The position numbers were made by a program, and so were the translations under genes. The notes below the pieces were generated by a model. The model saw only the letters and a program-made list of their open reading frames with translations. It was not told where the DNA came from and did no database searches. Of a stretch of DNA of 64,000 bases, positions 37,465 through 45,660 are shown one piece after another; position 1 is the stretch's first letter; every line of letters begins with the position of its first letter. Source of the DNA: Methylocystis sp. L43 (GTDB taxonomy: Bacteria; Pseudomonadota; Alphaproteobacteria; Rhizobiales; Beijerinckiaceae); assembly GCF_015709525.1 (NCBI RefSeq), contig NZ_JADNRA010000030.1:62001-126000 (forward strand). The letters run 5' to 3'.

Positions 37465-38655
37465 ATGGCGCTTAAATCCACTCATATCGTTTTCGTGCAT
37501 GATTTCTTCGGCTGGGGGCCTCAAGAGTTCGGACTTCCCTATTGGGGCGACGCGCTCGATGAGATCGGCGAACCCTTCGCGGTTCACGAGGCGAAGGTAG
37601 GTCCGGTCAGCTCCTTTCACGACCGCGCCTGCGAGCTTTTCGCTCAGATTGCCGGCGGACGCGTGGACTATGGTGCCCGGCATAGCGATGAGGCCCGCCA
37701 CGCCCGCTATTCGCGGGAATATACAGAGCCTTTTGCGCCCGAGTGGTCGGCGGAAAACCCGGTGATCCTCGTCGGCCATGGCGCAGGCGCCCAGACGGCC
37801 ATGCAGTTGCAGGCGCTGCTCGCCAGCAATTTCTGGGGGCAAGGGACAAACGCTGGCTGGGTCGAAGGTGTGGTCAGCGTCGCCGGCGCCATCAACGGCT
37901 CATTGCTGCCCTACGGCTTCGGCTGTGACCGTGAAGACGGACGGCTCAAGCGCAGGCCGAGCCGGTTCATTGCGGAGTCGTTCAATTTTCTCGGAATGGC
38001 CGCCGGCGTGCCGAGCGCCATGCGCAAGCCCTTCGATCTCCACCTCGACCAATGGACCGACGGCGAAGTTGACCCGAAAACGGCGATGGCGCGCCTGGAC
38101 GCCGGCGCCTTCGTTGCCGGCGAGGACAATCTCGCCTTCGACATGACGCTGCAGGGCTGCCGCAAGGCCAACGCCCGGTTCAAATCGCATCCGGGCACCT
38201 ATTATCTGTCGCTGGTGACCAACGCCACACATGTTCGGGCTTCGGGCTTTTTCAGCAGGACCTGGCGGCCCGACCCGACGATCCATCCCATTCTCTGGCA
38301 GCCGGCGCTCTATCAGGCGCTTGAGGCCAGCTTCGCCAAGGCGCCGATCGTCGGCTGGGGCGGCGGCGACCTTTCACTGCCGCAGTGGCGGCCCAATGAT
38401 GGCGCGGTGAGCGTCATCTCGCAGAGATATCCCTTTACGGCGCGGGAAGAGCCGGTGGGAGGCGAAGGCGTCTTCAAACGCCAAAGACTCAAGCCGGGGC
38501 GCTGGTATTACGAATATCTCGACAAGGCCATCGGCCAGCGGTTCGACCATTTCGACGCGGTCGTCGGCGCCCGGCTCAAACCATGGGTGCCCGGACTGCG
38601 CGACGCGCATCGGGAGATCTATCTGAGGCTCGGCGAGACCTTGCGCAGCCTCTAG
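37465..38655 (+). CDS. Lipase family I.5-like protein with the catalytic Ser replaced by Gly
   Basis: A 396-residue protein whose order of motifs matches staphylococcal/Geobacillus (family I.5) lipases: FVHDFFGWG, SSFHDRACELFAQIAGGRVD, YGARHSDEARHARYSREY, the nucleophile elbow, LDQW, WRPNDGAVSVISQ and FDHFDAVVG. The zinc-site residues of the Geobacillus lipases appear kept (Asp53, His73, His79), as do the acid (Asp312) and His (His362). But the elbow reads GHGAGAQ: position 106 is Gly (codon GGC) where the nucleophile Ser belongs. There is no signal peptide. It is probably not a hydrolase of the normal type; it may be a binding or scaffold partner of the tyrosinase 41 bp upstream. Confidence 0.85.
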   Translation: MALKSTHIVFVHDFFGWGPQEFGLPYWGDALDEIGEPFAVHEAKVGPVSSFHDRACELFAQIAGGRVDYGARHSDEARHARYSREYTEPFAPEWSAENPVILVGHGAGAQTAMQLQALLASNFWGQGTNAGWVEGVVSVAGAINGSLLPYGFGCDREDGRLKRRPSRFIAESFNFLGMAAGVPSAMRKPFDLHLDQWTDGEVDPKTAMARLDAGAFVAGEDNLAFDMTLQGCRKANARFKSHPGTYYLSLVTNATHVRASGFFSRTWRPDPTIHPILWQPALYQALEASFAKAPIVGWGGGDLSLPQWRPNDGAVSVISQRYPFTAREEPVGGEGVFKRQRLKPGRWYYEYLDKAIGQRFDHFDAVVGARLKPWVPGLRDAHREIYLRLGETLRSL

Positions 38656-38672
38656 CCTTGCACGAAGAGCGG

Positions 38673-39362
38673 CTAATGCAAGCCGCCAAAGCCTGCCGAC
38701 CGAAGCGCGTCCATGACGCCATTGAAGATCAACGACACGCCCATCGCCGAGACGAAGAAGCCGACGATCCTGGTCGCCGCGTCGATTCCCAGCGGCCCCA
38801 GCGTTGTGGTCAACCGCGTCGCGAAGGCGAGGCAGGCGTAAGTGACGCCCACGGCGAGAAAGATTGCGCCGAGAATGACGCCGAACGCCAACGCCTCGTG
38901 GGAAGAGTGCTCCACCGTGGCCATCATCCCGAGCACGGTGGCGATCGGGCCGGGGCCGATCATGAGCGGCATCGCAAGCGGCATGAAGGCGATATTGCCC
39001 GTCGATCTGGCGAACGCCGGCGTTCCGTCGCCGTCCGACGAGGGTAAAAAAAGCTCAAAGCCGATCTTCATCAGCACGATCCCGCCGGCGATGCGCACCA
39101 TGCTGAGCGAAACGCCGAAGATTTTTAAGATCACCGCGCCAAAGAACAAGAAGAAGAGGATCAGCAGCAGCGCATAGAGACAGGACATGAAGGCCACGCG
39201 ACCGCGCTCCTGGTTGCTCTTCTCGCGCAGGAGCAACAGGAAGACCGGGAGCACCTCAAAGGGATTGATGACCGCCAGCAGCGTCGTGAACGTCGAGAAA
39301 AAGAGCGTCAACTCGGTTCTGAAAACTCCGGCGCCGATGTCCGAGACGAGACTGCTGTTCAT
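38673..39362 (-). CDS. MarC family integral membrane protein
   Basis: A 229-residue inner-membrane protein with six predicted helices, including FSTFTTLLAVINPFEVLPVF, ALLLILFFLFFGAVILKIFG and the MPLAMPLMIGPGPIATVLGM re-entrant motif of the MarC/YchE family. The family resembles transporters, but no substrate is established. It converges with the lipase-like gene, leaving 17 bp between the stop codons. Confidence 0.9.
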   Translation of the reverse strand: MNSSLVSDIGAGVFRTELTLFFSTFTTLLAVINPFEVLPVFLLLLREKSNQERGRVAFMSCLYALLLILFFLFFGAVILKIFGVSLSMVRIAGGIVLMKIGFELFLPSSDGDGTPAFARSTGNIAFMPLAMPLMIGPGPIATVLGMMATVEHSSHEALAFGVILGAIFLAVGVTYACLAFATRLTTTLGPLGIDAATRIVGFFVSAMGVSLIFNGVMDALRSAGFGGLH

Positions 39363-39546
39363 TAGGCCTTCTCATTGGCGTTGCGCGGCGCCAACATGCG
39401 TGGCGGGTGTGGCGGCGCGACCTTATTGCGGCGGGCGCCGCCGCTCAAGCGCCGCACTGGAGGATCGCGCTGATTTTGTCAGCATGCGCTTCGAGCTGAT
39501 TTTCGAAGCATGCGCTTGGACTTGTGTCCGACGATGGAATTGACCC

Positions 39547-40431
39547 ATGACCGACGCGATTCAGCTCACCCATTCCTCCGGCGACGGCGCGGAGGTCCTG
39601 GCTTTCGGCGCGGAGCTTTTGAGCTGGCGCGCGCGGGAAGTCGACATGATCTGGGCGAAGAACCCTAAGGTCTGGGACCAGACCGCGCCCGTGCTGTTTC
39701 CTGTCGTCGGCTGGACGCGCGACGGCCGCGTGCGCGTCGACGGCGAGGCCTATCCGCTTGCGCTCCATGGCTTCGCCTGGAAAAAGCGCTTCGACGTCGC
39801 CGAGCGGCGCGACGACTATTTGCGCCTCGCGCTCGTTGACGACGCCGAGACCCGCGCGCTCTATCCCTTCGCCTTCCGGTTCGAAGTGGAGTTCCAGCTT
39901 CGCGCCGGCGCGCTCGAAAATGCTCTCATCGTGACGAACGCCGACTCGCGGCCCCTTCCCTACGCCTGCGGCTTGCATCCCGCCTTTCGCTGGCCGCTCG
40001 CCGGCTCTTCCTCGCCGCATGCGATCATATTCGAGAAGGCCGAGCGGGCTGAAGTTCCCATCATCGGACCGGGCGGGCTTTTCTCGAAGCCCATTCGCGA
40101 AACGCCGCTTGTCGGCCGGCGACTGCCGCTCGAACCGGAAATGTTCACGCGCGACGCGCTGTGCTTTCTCAATCTTGCGAGCCACGGCCTCGTTTTCGAC
40201 AATGGCGAAGGCGCGCGTCTTTCCGTCACGCTCGACGATTTCCCCCATGTCGGATTTTGGACGCTGCCGCCCGCCCCCTATCTGTGCATAGAGCCTTGGA
40301 CGGGGCATGGCGATCCGGACGACTTTTACGGCGATCTCTACGAAAAGCCCTCGATGCGAATTCTGGCGCCGGGCGCGCAGGCGCGGCATGGCGCGATTTT
40401 CGCCTTTGAGCGGGAGCCGCCGGTCGGCTAG
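39547..40431 (+). CDS. Aldose 1-epimerase family protein
   Basis: A 294-residue galactose-mutarotase-fold protein (COG2017-like). Visible blocks are FGAELLSWRAREVDMIWAKN near the N-terminus, LFPVVGWTRDG, ALHGFAWKK with the family His, YACGLHPAFRWPL and CIEPWTGHGDPDD carrying the expected acidic residue. It interconverts sugar anomers, with substrate unknown. It is followed 30 bp later by cysK on the same strand. Confidence 0.88.
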   Translation: MTDAIQLTHSSGDGAEVLAFGAELLSWRAREVDMIWAKNPKVWDQTAPVLFPVVGWTRDGRVRVDGEAYPLALHGFAWKKRFDVAERRDDYLRLALVDDAETRALYPFAFRFEVEFQLRAGALENALIVTNADSRPLPYACGLHPAFRWPLAGSSSPHAIIFEKAERAEVPIIGPGGLFSKPIRETPLVGRRLPLEPEMFTRDALCFLNLASHGLVFDNGEGARLSVTLDDFPHVGFWTLPPAPYLCIEPWTGHGDPDDFYGDLYEKPSMRILAPGAQARHGAIFAFEREPPVG

Positions 40432-40461
40432 GAACGAACCGCCACTCGCCAGGAATCATAA

Positions 40462-41493
40462 ATGCCCGTCGCCTCCAGCGTCATCGAAGCCATCGGGCGC
40501 ACGCCGCTCATTGAATTGCACGCCGCCTCGAAGGCGACCGGCTGCCGCATTCTCGGCAAGGCCGAATTCATGAACCCTGGCGGGTCCGTCAAGGACCGCG
40601 CGGCGCTGTCCATCGTCGAAGACGCGCGCGCGAAAGGATTGCTGAAGCCGGGAGGGGTCATCGTCGAAGGCACCGCCGGCAACACCGGCATCGGGCTCGC
40701 CCTGGTTGCGAACGCGCTCGGCTTTCGCACGGTGATCGTGATTCCCGAGACTCAGAGTCAGGAAAAGAAGGACATGCTGCGCCTGCAGGGCGCGCAGCTC
40801 GTGGAAGTGCCGGCGGTTCCCTACGCCAATCCCAATAATTATGTGAAGCTTTCCGGCCGCCTCGCGGAGCGCCTCGCCAGCGAAGAGCCGAACGGCGCCG
40901 TCTGGGCCAACCAGTTCGACAATGTCGCCAACCGCGTCGCCCATCTCACCACCACCGGACCCGAGATCTACGAAGCGCTGGAGGGCGCGGTGGACGCCTT
41001 CATTTGCGCCTGCGGCACCGGCGGCACGCTCGCCGGCGTCGGCATGGCGCTCAAGGAGAGAAATCCGGATGTGAAGATCGGACTGGCTGATCCTTTCGGC
41101 GCGGCGCTCTATTCCTATTATACGACCGGCGAATTGAAGACTGAGGGCTCATCCATCACCGAAGGAATCGGCCAGGGCCGGATCACCGCCAATCTCGAGG
41201 GCGCGCCGGTCGACGTCGCCTATCGCATCCCCGATGACGAGGCGCTGCGCATCGTCTTCGATCTCGCCGAGCAGGAGGGCCTGTTGCTGGGCGGCTCTTC
41301 GGGAATCAACATCGCGGGCGCCATCAGGCTGGCGCGCGACATGGGCCCCGGCAATACGATCGTGACCGTGCTGTGCGACGGCGGTGCAAGATACGCCTCA
41401 AAGCTCTTCAACGCCGACTTCCTGCGCAGCCAAAACCTGCCGACGCCGCCCTGGCTCGAAGGCGCCGTCAAGATGGATCCAGGCTTCGTTTAG
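40462..41493 (+). CDS. cysK: Cysteine synthase A (O-acetylserine sulfhydrylase)
   Basis: PLP enzyme making L-cysteine from O-acetylserine and sulfide. The 343-residue protein shows IGRTPLIELHAASKATG, the PLP lysine in NPGGSVKDRAA, the phosphate loop EGTAGNTGIGLALVAN and GTGGTLAGVG. The family's C-terminal GGSSGINIAGAIRLA is present. Its stop overlaps the stop of the convergent membrane-protein gene. It supplies substrate for the two cysteine desulfurases in the suf operon. Confidence 0.94.
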   Translation: MPVASSVIEAIGRTPLIELHAASKATGCRILGKAEFMNPGGSVKDRAALSIVEDARAKGLLKPGGVIVEGTAGNTGIGLALVANALGFRTVIVIPETQSQEKKDMLRLQGAQLVEVPAVPYANPNNYVKLSGRLAERLASEEPNGAVWANQFDNVANRVAHLTTTGPEIYEALEGAVDAFICACGTGGTLAGVGMALKERNPDVKIGLADPFGAALYSYYTTGELKTEGSSITEGIGQGRITANLEGAPVDVAYRIPDDEALRIVFDLAEQEGLLLGGSSGINIAGAIRLARDMGPGNTIVTVLCDGGARYASKLFNADFLRSQNLPTPPWLEGAVKMDPGFV

Positions 41494-42059
41494 CCCTCGA
41501 TCGGTTCCGCAGGCGCGGGGGACTCCACGGGCTCGGCTTCGCGCTGCGGAACGAAATTCTCGCGGCGCACGAAGAGCACTTTTCGCAGCTCTGTCTCCCC
41601 GATCAGCTTGGCGAATTCGCGGAAGCCAAAGAACGGGATCAGCGCGGCGAAGGTGACAAGTCCGACCGAGAGGAGCGTGCGCAGATTGTGGAGGTCCACG
41701 GGGTCATGGTCGGCATGGGCCGGCCAAAAATGCTCCAGCAGCGCCTGTTCGATGACGTCCATGCCGATGAGCAGCAGACCGAACAGCAGCGACTTGGCCA
41801 GAATCGGCACGATTAGCGGCTTTTTATCAAAGACGCGCCAGATGCCAAACTTGTTGGCGACAAACAGCACCTTCGCGAAAGCAAGCGCCTTGGCGGCGGC
41901 GAAGCCCTGATGCTGCACGATATGCGCTTGCGACAGGACAACCGATTTGTGCACGCCGAGCACGGCGAGCAGGAACCACACGTAGAGGAACACCGGGTAA
42001 AATGCCCTGGCTTCCTCTTTCACCTTGCTCGTCAATCCCTTTTTTGTCTGCTCGCTCAT
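41490..42059 (-). CDS. Integral membrane protein of unknown function
   Basis: A 189-residue protein with about four hydrophobic segments (YPVFLYVWFLLAVLGV at 21-36, FAAAKALAFAKVLFVAN at about 53-69, LIVPILAKSLLFGLLLIG at about 82-99, LLSVGLVTFAALIPFFGF at about 129-146) and an acidic Pro/Glu tail. No recognised family. It ends with its stop overlapping cysK's stop and lies 44 bp after mobA on the same strand, so it may be cotranscribed with mobA. Confidence 0.75.
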   Translation of the reverse strand: MSEQTKKGLTSKVKEEARAFYPVFLYVWFLLAVLGVHKSVVLSQAHIVQHQGFAAAKALAFAKVLFVANKFGIWRVFDKKPLIVPILAKSLLFGLLLIGMDVIEQALLEHFWPAHADHDPVDLHNLRTLLSVGLVTFAALIPFFGFREFAKLIGETELRKVLFVRRENFVPQREAEPVESPAPAEPIEG

Positions 42060-42103
42060 GTCCCATCCTGCGCCGGATTCTCGAGGCGGTCGGCCTCGAC
42101 AAT

Positions 42104-42718
42104 TTAGCTGCGCGACTCCTCCTTGGCTATCGCCTCCGCGCGCGCCAGATCCTCAGGTCGGTTGACGTTGAAGAAAGGGTCGTAGGGCTCGATCGGCCAA
42201 TCGACGACCGCATTCGCATACCGCCCGATGAAGGCCGACACTCTGCGCTCGTCTTCCGCAACGAGCGCGCGCCGCAAATCCTCGCGCAGCGCGACCGGCC
42301 ACAGCGCGACGACGTGATGAGTTCGCCCGTTCGACGCGGCGACGGCGATCGTCGCGCCTGCATGCGTGTGGGCGGCTTGAAGTCGCGAGAGGAGATCGGC
42401 GGGCAGAAACGGAGTGTCGCCCGGCGCGCTCAGCACATGCGCCGCGCCTTTCGCGGCGCCAAAGTCCATGCCGGCGAGAACGCCGGCGAGCGGTCCCGCG
42501 AAACCTTCAACACTGTCGCAGATGATGGGCAGTCCAAAAGCGGAAAAGCGTCCGGGGTCGCCGTTGGCGTTGATCGCGAGACGCGCGCATTGCGGCTTCA
42601 GGCGGTCGACCACATGCTGAAGGATCGGTCGGCCGGCGATCTCGACGAGCGGCTTGTCGCCCCCGCCCATGCGCCGCGCCAACCCGCCGGCGAGGATGAC
42701 GCCGATGCAGTCGTTCAT
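42104..42718 (-). CDS. mobA: Molybdenum cofactor guanylyltransferase
   Basis: Transfers GMP to molybdopterin to make the bis-MGD cofactor. The 204-residue nucleotidyltransferase starts with GVILAGGLARRMGGGDKPLV and contains SAPGDTPFLPADLL and the C-terminal NVNRPEDLARAE. A Mo-cofactor pair (moaD-moaE) lies about 4 kb downstream, but they are separate transcripts. It is divergent from the thioredoxin gene. Confidence 0.93.
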   Translation of the reverse strand: MNDCIGVILAGGLARRMGGGDKPLVEIAGRPILQHVVDRLKPQCARLAINANGDPGRFSAFGLPIICDSVEGFAGPLAGVLAGMDFGAAKGAAHVLSAPGDTPFLPADLLSRLQAAHTHAGATIAVAASNGRTHHVVALWPVALREDLRRALVAEDERRVSAFIGRYANAVVDWPIEPYDPFFNVNRPEDLARAEAIAKEESRS

Positions 42719-42813
42719 GCGCTGTCCGATTTGGTTTCAAGGAGGGGCGCCATTATGTTCGTTCATAATCCTGAGCGCCGCTCGCGCAAGGGGTAGCCTA
42801 TCGAGGGAAGCAC

Positions 42814-43212
42814 ATGATCTCGCGTCGCCGACTCGCCGTTTCCGCCTTTCTTTTCGCTTCCGCGATCCTTTATTCAGCCGCGCCCGCTGGCGCCGCGGAA
42901 CAGAGTTTTACGCCGCAGGCCTTCGCCGCCGCGCAAACGGCCGGCAAATCGATCATCGTGCATGTCTATGCCCCGTGGTGTCCGACCTGCCGCGCGCAGG
43001 AGCCGGCGGTGCAGCGCGTCGAAGCCGACCCGAAATATGCAGACGTCGCCATGTTCCGCGTCGATTTCGACAGCCAGAAGAGCGCTCTCCGCACGCTGAA
43101 GGCCAACCGGCAAAGCACGATCATCGTCTTCAAAGGCGACAAAGAAGTCGGGCGCTCTGTCGGGGTGACCGATCCGGGCGCAATTTCGGCGCTGCTCTCA
43201 AAGGCTCTGTAA
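42814..43212 (+). CDS. Periplasmic thioredoxin-family protein
   Basis: A 132-residue protein with a signal peptide (residues 1-28, ending near AGAA) and a thioredoxin fold whose active site is WCPTC in VYAPWCPTCRAQ. The central SALRTLKANRQSTIIVFK fits the cis-Pro region but with Ser-Thr in place of the usual cis-Pro. It is four bases before the ccdA-like gene, so a thiol-reducing relay across the membrane (CcdA to this thioredoxin) is likely. GAGGGAAG precedes the ATG. Confidence 0.88.
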   Translation: MISRRRLAVSAFLFASAILYSAAPAGAAEQSFTPQAFAAAQTAGKSIIVHVYAPWCPTCRAQEPAVQRVEADPKYADVAMFRVDFDSQKSALRTLKANRQSTIIVFKGDKEVGRSVGVTDPGAISALLSKAL

Positions 43213-43216
43213 ATCG

Positions 43217-43931
43217 ATGGATGCGAGTGCGCTTGGCGCCTTCGGCGTCGCCTTTGTCGCCGGCCTGTTGTCGATTTTGTCGCCCTGCGTCCTCCCGCTT
43301 CTGCCTTTGGTGCTCGGCGCCGCGGCGGCGGAGCATCGCTACGCGCCGGCGCTTCTGGCGATTGGCGTCGCCCTGTCCTTCGTCGCGATCGGCCTTTTCA
43401 TGGCGACGATCGGCTTCGCCGTCGGCCTCGATGGAGATTCGCTGCGGCTCGTCGCGGCGGCTTTGCTGATCGCATTGGGCGTGATCCTGCTTGCGCCTGA
43501 GCTGCAGGCGCGCGTCGCCGCCGCCGGGGGCCCGATCAGCGACAGGTTGAGCGCGGCCTTTGGCGCCGGGGCTCGCGGCGGAATGTTCGGTCAGTTTGGC
43601 GTCGGCCTACTGCTTGGCGCCGTTTGGAGCCCGTGCGTGGGCCCGACGCTCGGCGCCGCATCGGTGCTCGCGGCGCGCGGTCGCGGCGACGATGGCCGCG
43701 TTCGGTCTCGGCGCGGCCGCGCCGCTGATGTTGCTTGGAGCCCTCTCGCGGCAAGCGATGGCGCGTTGGCGGGACCGGCTGCTGACCGTTGGGAAACAGG
43801 CGAAGCAAGCGCTCGGCGCGTCGCTCGTCCTGATTGGCGTGTTGATCGTCTCAGGCTACGACAAGACGTTGGAGACGGCGCTTGTCACGGCTTCGCCAGA
43901 ATGGTTGACGCAGTTAACGACGCGTTTTTAG
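43217..43931 (+). pseudogene. CcdA-type cytochrome c biogenesis/thiol transporter, frameshifted
   Basis: The first frame encodes a CcdA N-terminal half (SILSPCVLPLLPLVLGAAAA with the first redox Cys, and WSPCVGPTLGAASVLAA with the second). After about 43680 it reads into unrelated Arg-rich sequence up to 44026, while the +1 frame continues the family with VAATMAAFGLGAAAPLMLLG, more helices and a natural stop at 43931. A net frameshift, perhaps with loss of a few codons, therefore lies at about 43675-43690. Corrected, it would be a normal six-helix CcdA of about 238 residues. It may be a decayed gene or a sequencing error in a GC-rich run. Confidence 0.8.
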
Positions 43932-44129
43932 CGCTTCGCCAAATCAATACGGTTGATGCTCGAGATGCTTACCTTGCCGCGTCAGCGCAAGACGCTCGAC
44001 GCAAGCAAATCCAGGCAAAAGCCTAAGCGGCTTTGGTATTGGCGGTTGCACGGTCGGCGCGCCAAGTCTCGTAACGCCGCATATTCCTAAAATTTAGTTT
44101 ATTTTCCATTGCTTATAGAGCCTATCCGT

Positions 44130-44144
44130 TTAGGCAATTCTTAA
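44130..44144 (+). promoter_or_regulatory. Candidate CtrA-binding box upstream of sciP
   Basis: TTAG-GCAATTC-TTAA matches the CtrA consensus TTAA-N7-TTAA with one mismatch. A TATAAA -10-like box follows at 44156-44161, so the site would overlap the -35 region of the sciP promoter. In Caulobacter, sciP is CtrA-activated. Confidence 0.5.
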
Positions 44145-44200
44145 AGCGGCGCCTCTATAAAGACGCTACAACGTGGCTGTTTGAGTAGCGAGTGAGTGAG

Positions 44201-44476
44201 ATGACCGAGACGCACCGTCCCCGTGTCAAATATGTCATCGGTCCCGATGGCAGTCCGCTGACCATTGCGGATTTACCCCCCGCTTCGACCAAACGCTGGG
44301 TGATACGGCGCAAGGCGGAAGTGGTGGCGGCGGTGCGCGGCGGCCTGCTCTCACTCGACGAAGCCTGCAGTCGCTACACGCTGACGGTGGACGAATTCCT
44401 GAGCTGGCAGATGTCGATCGACCAGCACGGCCTCGCCGGACTGCGGACCACGCGCCTTCAGCAATATCGCATGTGA
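44201..44476 (+). CDS. sciP: CtrA inhibitor SciP (DUF1153)
   Basis: A 91-residue helix-turn-helix protein almost unchanged from Caulobacter SciP: RPRVKYVIGPDGSPLTIADL, TKRWVIRRKAEVVAAVRGGL, LSLDEACSRYTLTVDEFLSW. It binds the master cell-cycle regulator CtrA and blocks recruitment of RNA polymerase in early G1. I chose the ATG at 44201, which matches the conserved N-terminus MTETxRPRVKY; a GTG three codons earlier is open. A CtrA-like box precedes it and a rho-independent terminator follows. Confidence 0.95.
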   Translation: MTETHRPRVKYVIGPDGSPLTIADLPPASTKRWVIRRKAEVVAAVRGGLLSLDEACSRYTLTVDEFLSWQMSIDQHGLAGLRTTRLQQYRM

Positions 44477-44501
44477 ACGCGGCGACACGCCGAGACGTTC
44501 G

Positions 44502-44536
44502 AAACGCCGGTCCGCGATGGCCGGCGTTTTATTTTT
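44502..44536 (+). terminator. Rho-independent terminator of sciP
   Basis: AAACGCCGG and CCGGCGTTT flank a 10-base loop, followed by TATTTTT. It lies 26 bp after the sciP stop and just before the convergent membrane-protein gene ends. Confidence 0.75.
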
Positions 44537-45512
44537 GAGGCTGTTCCTCTATCCGGCGCCAGCGCTCGACGAGTTTCTTGCGTTCGAAAAGCGCGACGAC
44601 GACGAGCGCGATCAGCAGCGGAACGATGAGATAGAAGAGGCGCCAGACGAGCAGCGCCGCCAAGACCTTCAGCCGCGGCACATCCGGCATGACATTGATG
44701 AACAGCAGCTCGAAAACGCCCAGCCCGCCCGGCGCATGGGACACCAGCGCCGCCGAAAAGGACAAGAGAAACGCGCCGAGCACGACCAGAAAGCCAGGAT
44801 TGCCCTGCTCCGGCAGCGCGAAATAGATGATGCCGGCGGCGCCGATGAGCTCCAAGGGAGCCGCGAAGAGCTGGCGCAGCATGATGCCGGGGCGCGGATA
44901 GAGAATCTCGAAACGCCCGAACAGCCGGATTGCGCGGAAATGCATGAGCGATCCGAGAATGTAGACAACGACGAAGGCCAGGCAGGACAAACCGACGACA
45001 AGCGCTGTGCTCGGGTTTGTAAGTATGTCCGGAAGGAAGCCCGACAGTCTTTGCATGAGCGCGGGGTCATAGGTCAGCAAAAGGCCGGCGAGCAGCACGT
45101 TGCCGAATCCGAACGTGTAAGAGCACAACACCACCAGCGTGGCGACCTGCGTCGCCGTCAGTCCCTTAGTGGAATAGGCGCGATAGCGCACCATGGCGCC
45201 CGAGAAAACGCTTGCGCCGATGTTGTGCGACAGGGCGTAGGTCGTAAACGAACAGACCGAGATAAACAGCCAGTTGATGTGTTTGACGCCCAGGTGCAGG
45301 AGCGCGATGCGATCGTACCAGGCGAGCGCCGCATAGGCGACAAGAGTCGACAGGCCCGCGAACAGATAGCGGCTCGTCGGAATGGCCTGAAGATTGGCCC
45401 AAACCTCGGCGCCGACCGATTCTCCTTTGAATTCGTGATAGAGAAGGAAAAAAGAGGCGACGACCGCGACAAGGCCGACGAGCGGCCAAAAATATTCCAG
45501 CAGTTTTCTCAT
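44529..45512 (-). CDS. UPF0104/lysylphosphatidylglycerol synthase TM-domain family protein
   Basis: A 327-residue integral membrane protein with about eight helices, e.g. LLEYFWPLVGLVAVVASFFL at the start and VWRLFYLIVPLLIALVVVAL near the end. The GAxVFSGAMVRYRAYSTKGL loop and VSHAPGGLGVFELLF motif are those of the MprF flippase-domain/UPF0104 family. It lacks the aminoacyl-transferase domain of MprF, so it may move lipids or serve an unknown envelope role. I chose the ATG at 45512 (MRKLLEYFWP); a start at 45536 adds eight residues. Confidence 0.87.
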   Translation of the reverse strand: MRKLLEYFWPLVGLVAVVASFFLLYHEFKGESVGAEVWANLQAIPTSRYLFAGLSTLVAYAALAWYDRIALLHLGVKHINWLFISVCSFTTYALSHNIGASVFSGAMVRYRAYSTKGLTATQVATLVVLCSYTFGFGNVLLAGLLLTYDPALMQRLSGFLPDILTNPSTALVVGLSCLAFVVVYILGSLMHFRAIRLFGRFEILYPRPGIMLRQLFAAPLELIGAAGIIYFALPEQGNPGFLVVLGAFLLSFSAALVSHAPGGLGVFELLFINVMPDVPRLKVLAALLVWRLFYLIVPLLIALVVVALFERKKLVERWRRIEEQPQK

Positions 45513-45660
45513 GCGGCCCGTCGCGTTAGATTTCACCGTGGATCATCAAACCGGCCGCAGCTGGCCGCACTCTCCCTCGCATGGAGGACCCGGCGCCCGC
45601 AAGCCCGGCTCCATGACCGCCTCGGTAATTAGCGCTTGCGGCAAATCAATGGAGGCCGGA

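Noticed and set aside
39480-39520. Repeated AGCATGCGCTT near the epimerase gene
   Set aside because: Two short direct copies only; not enough to call an element or binding site.
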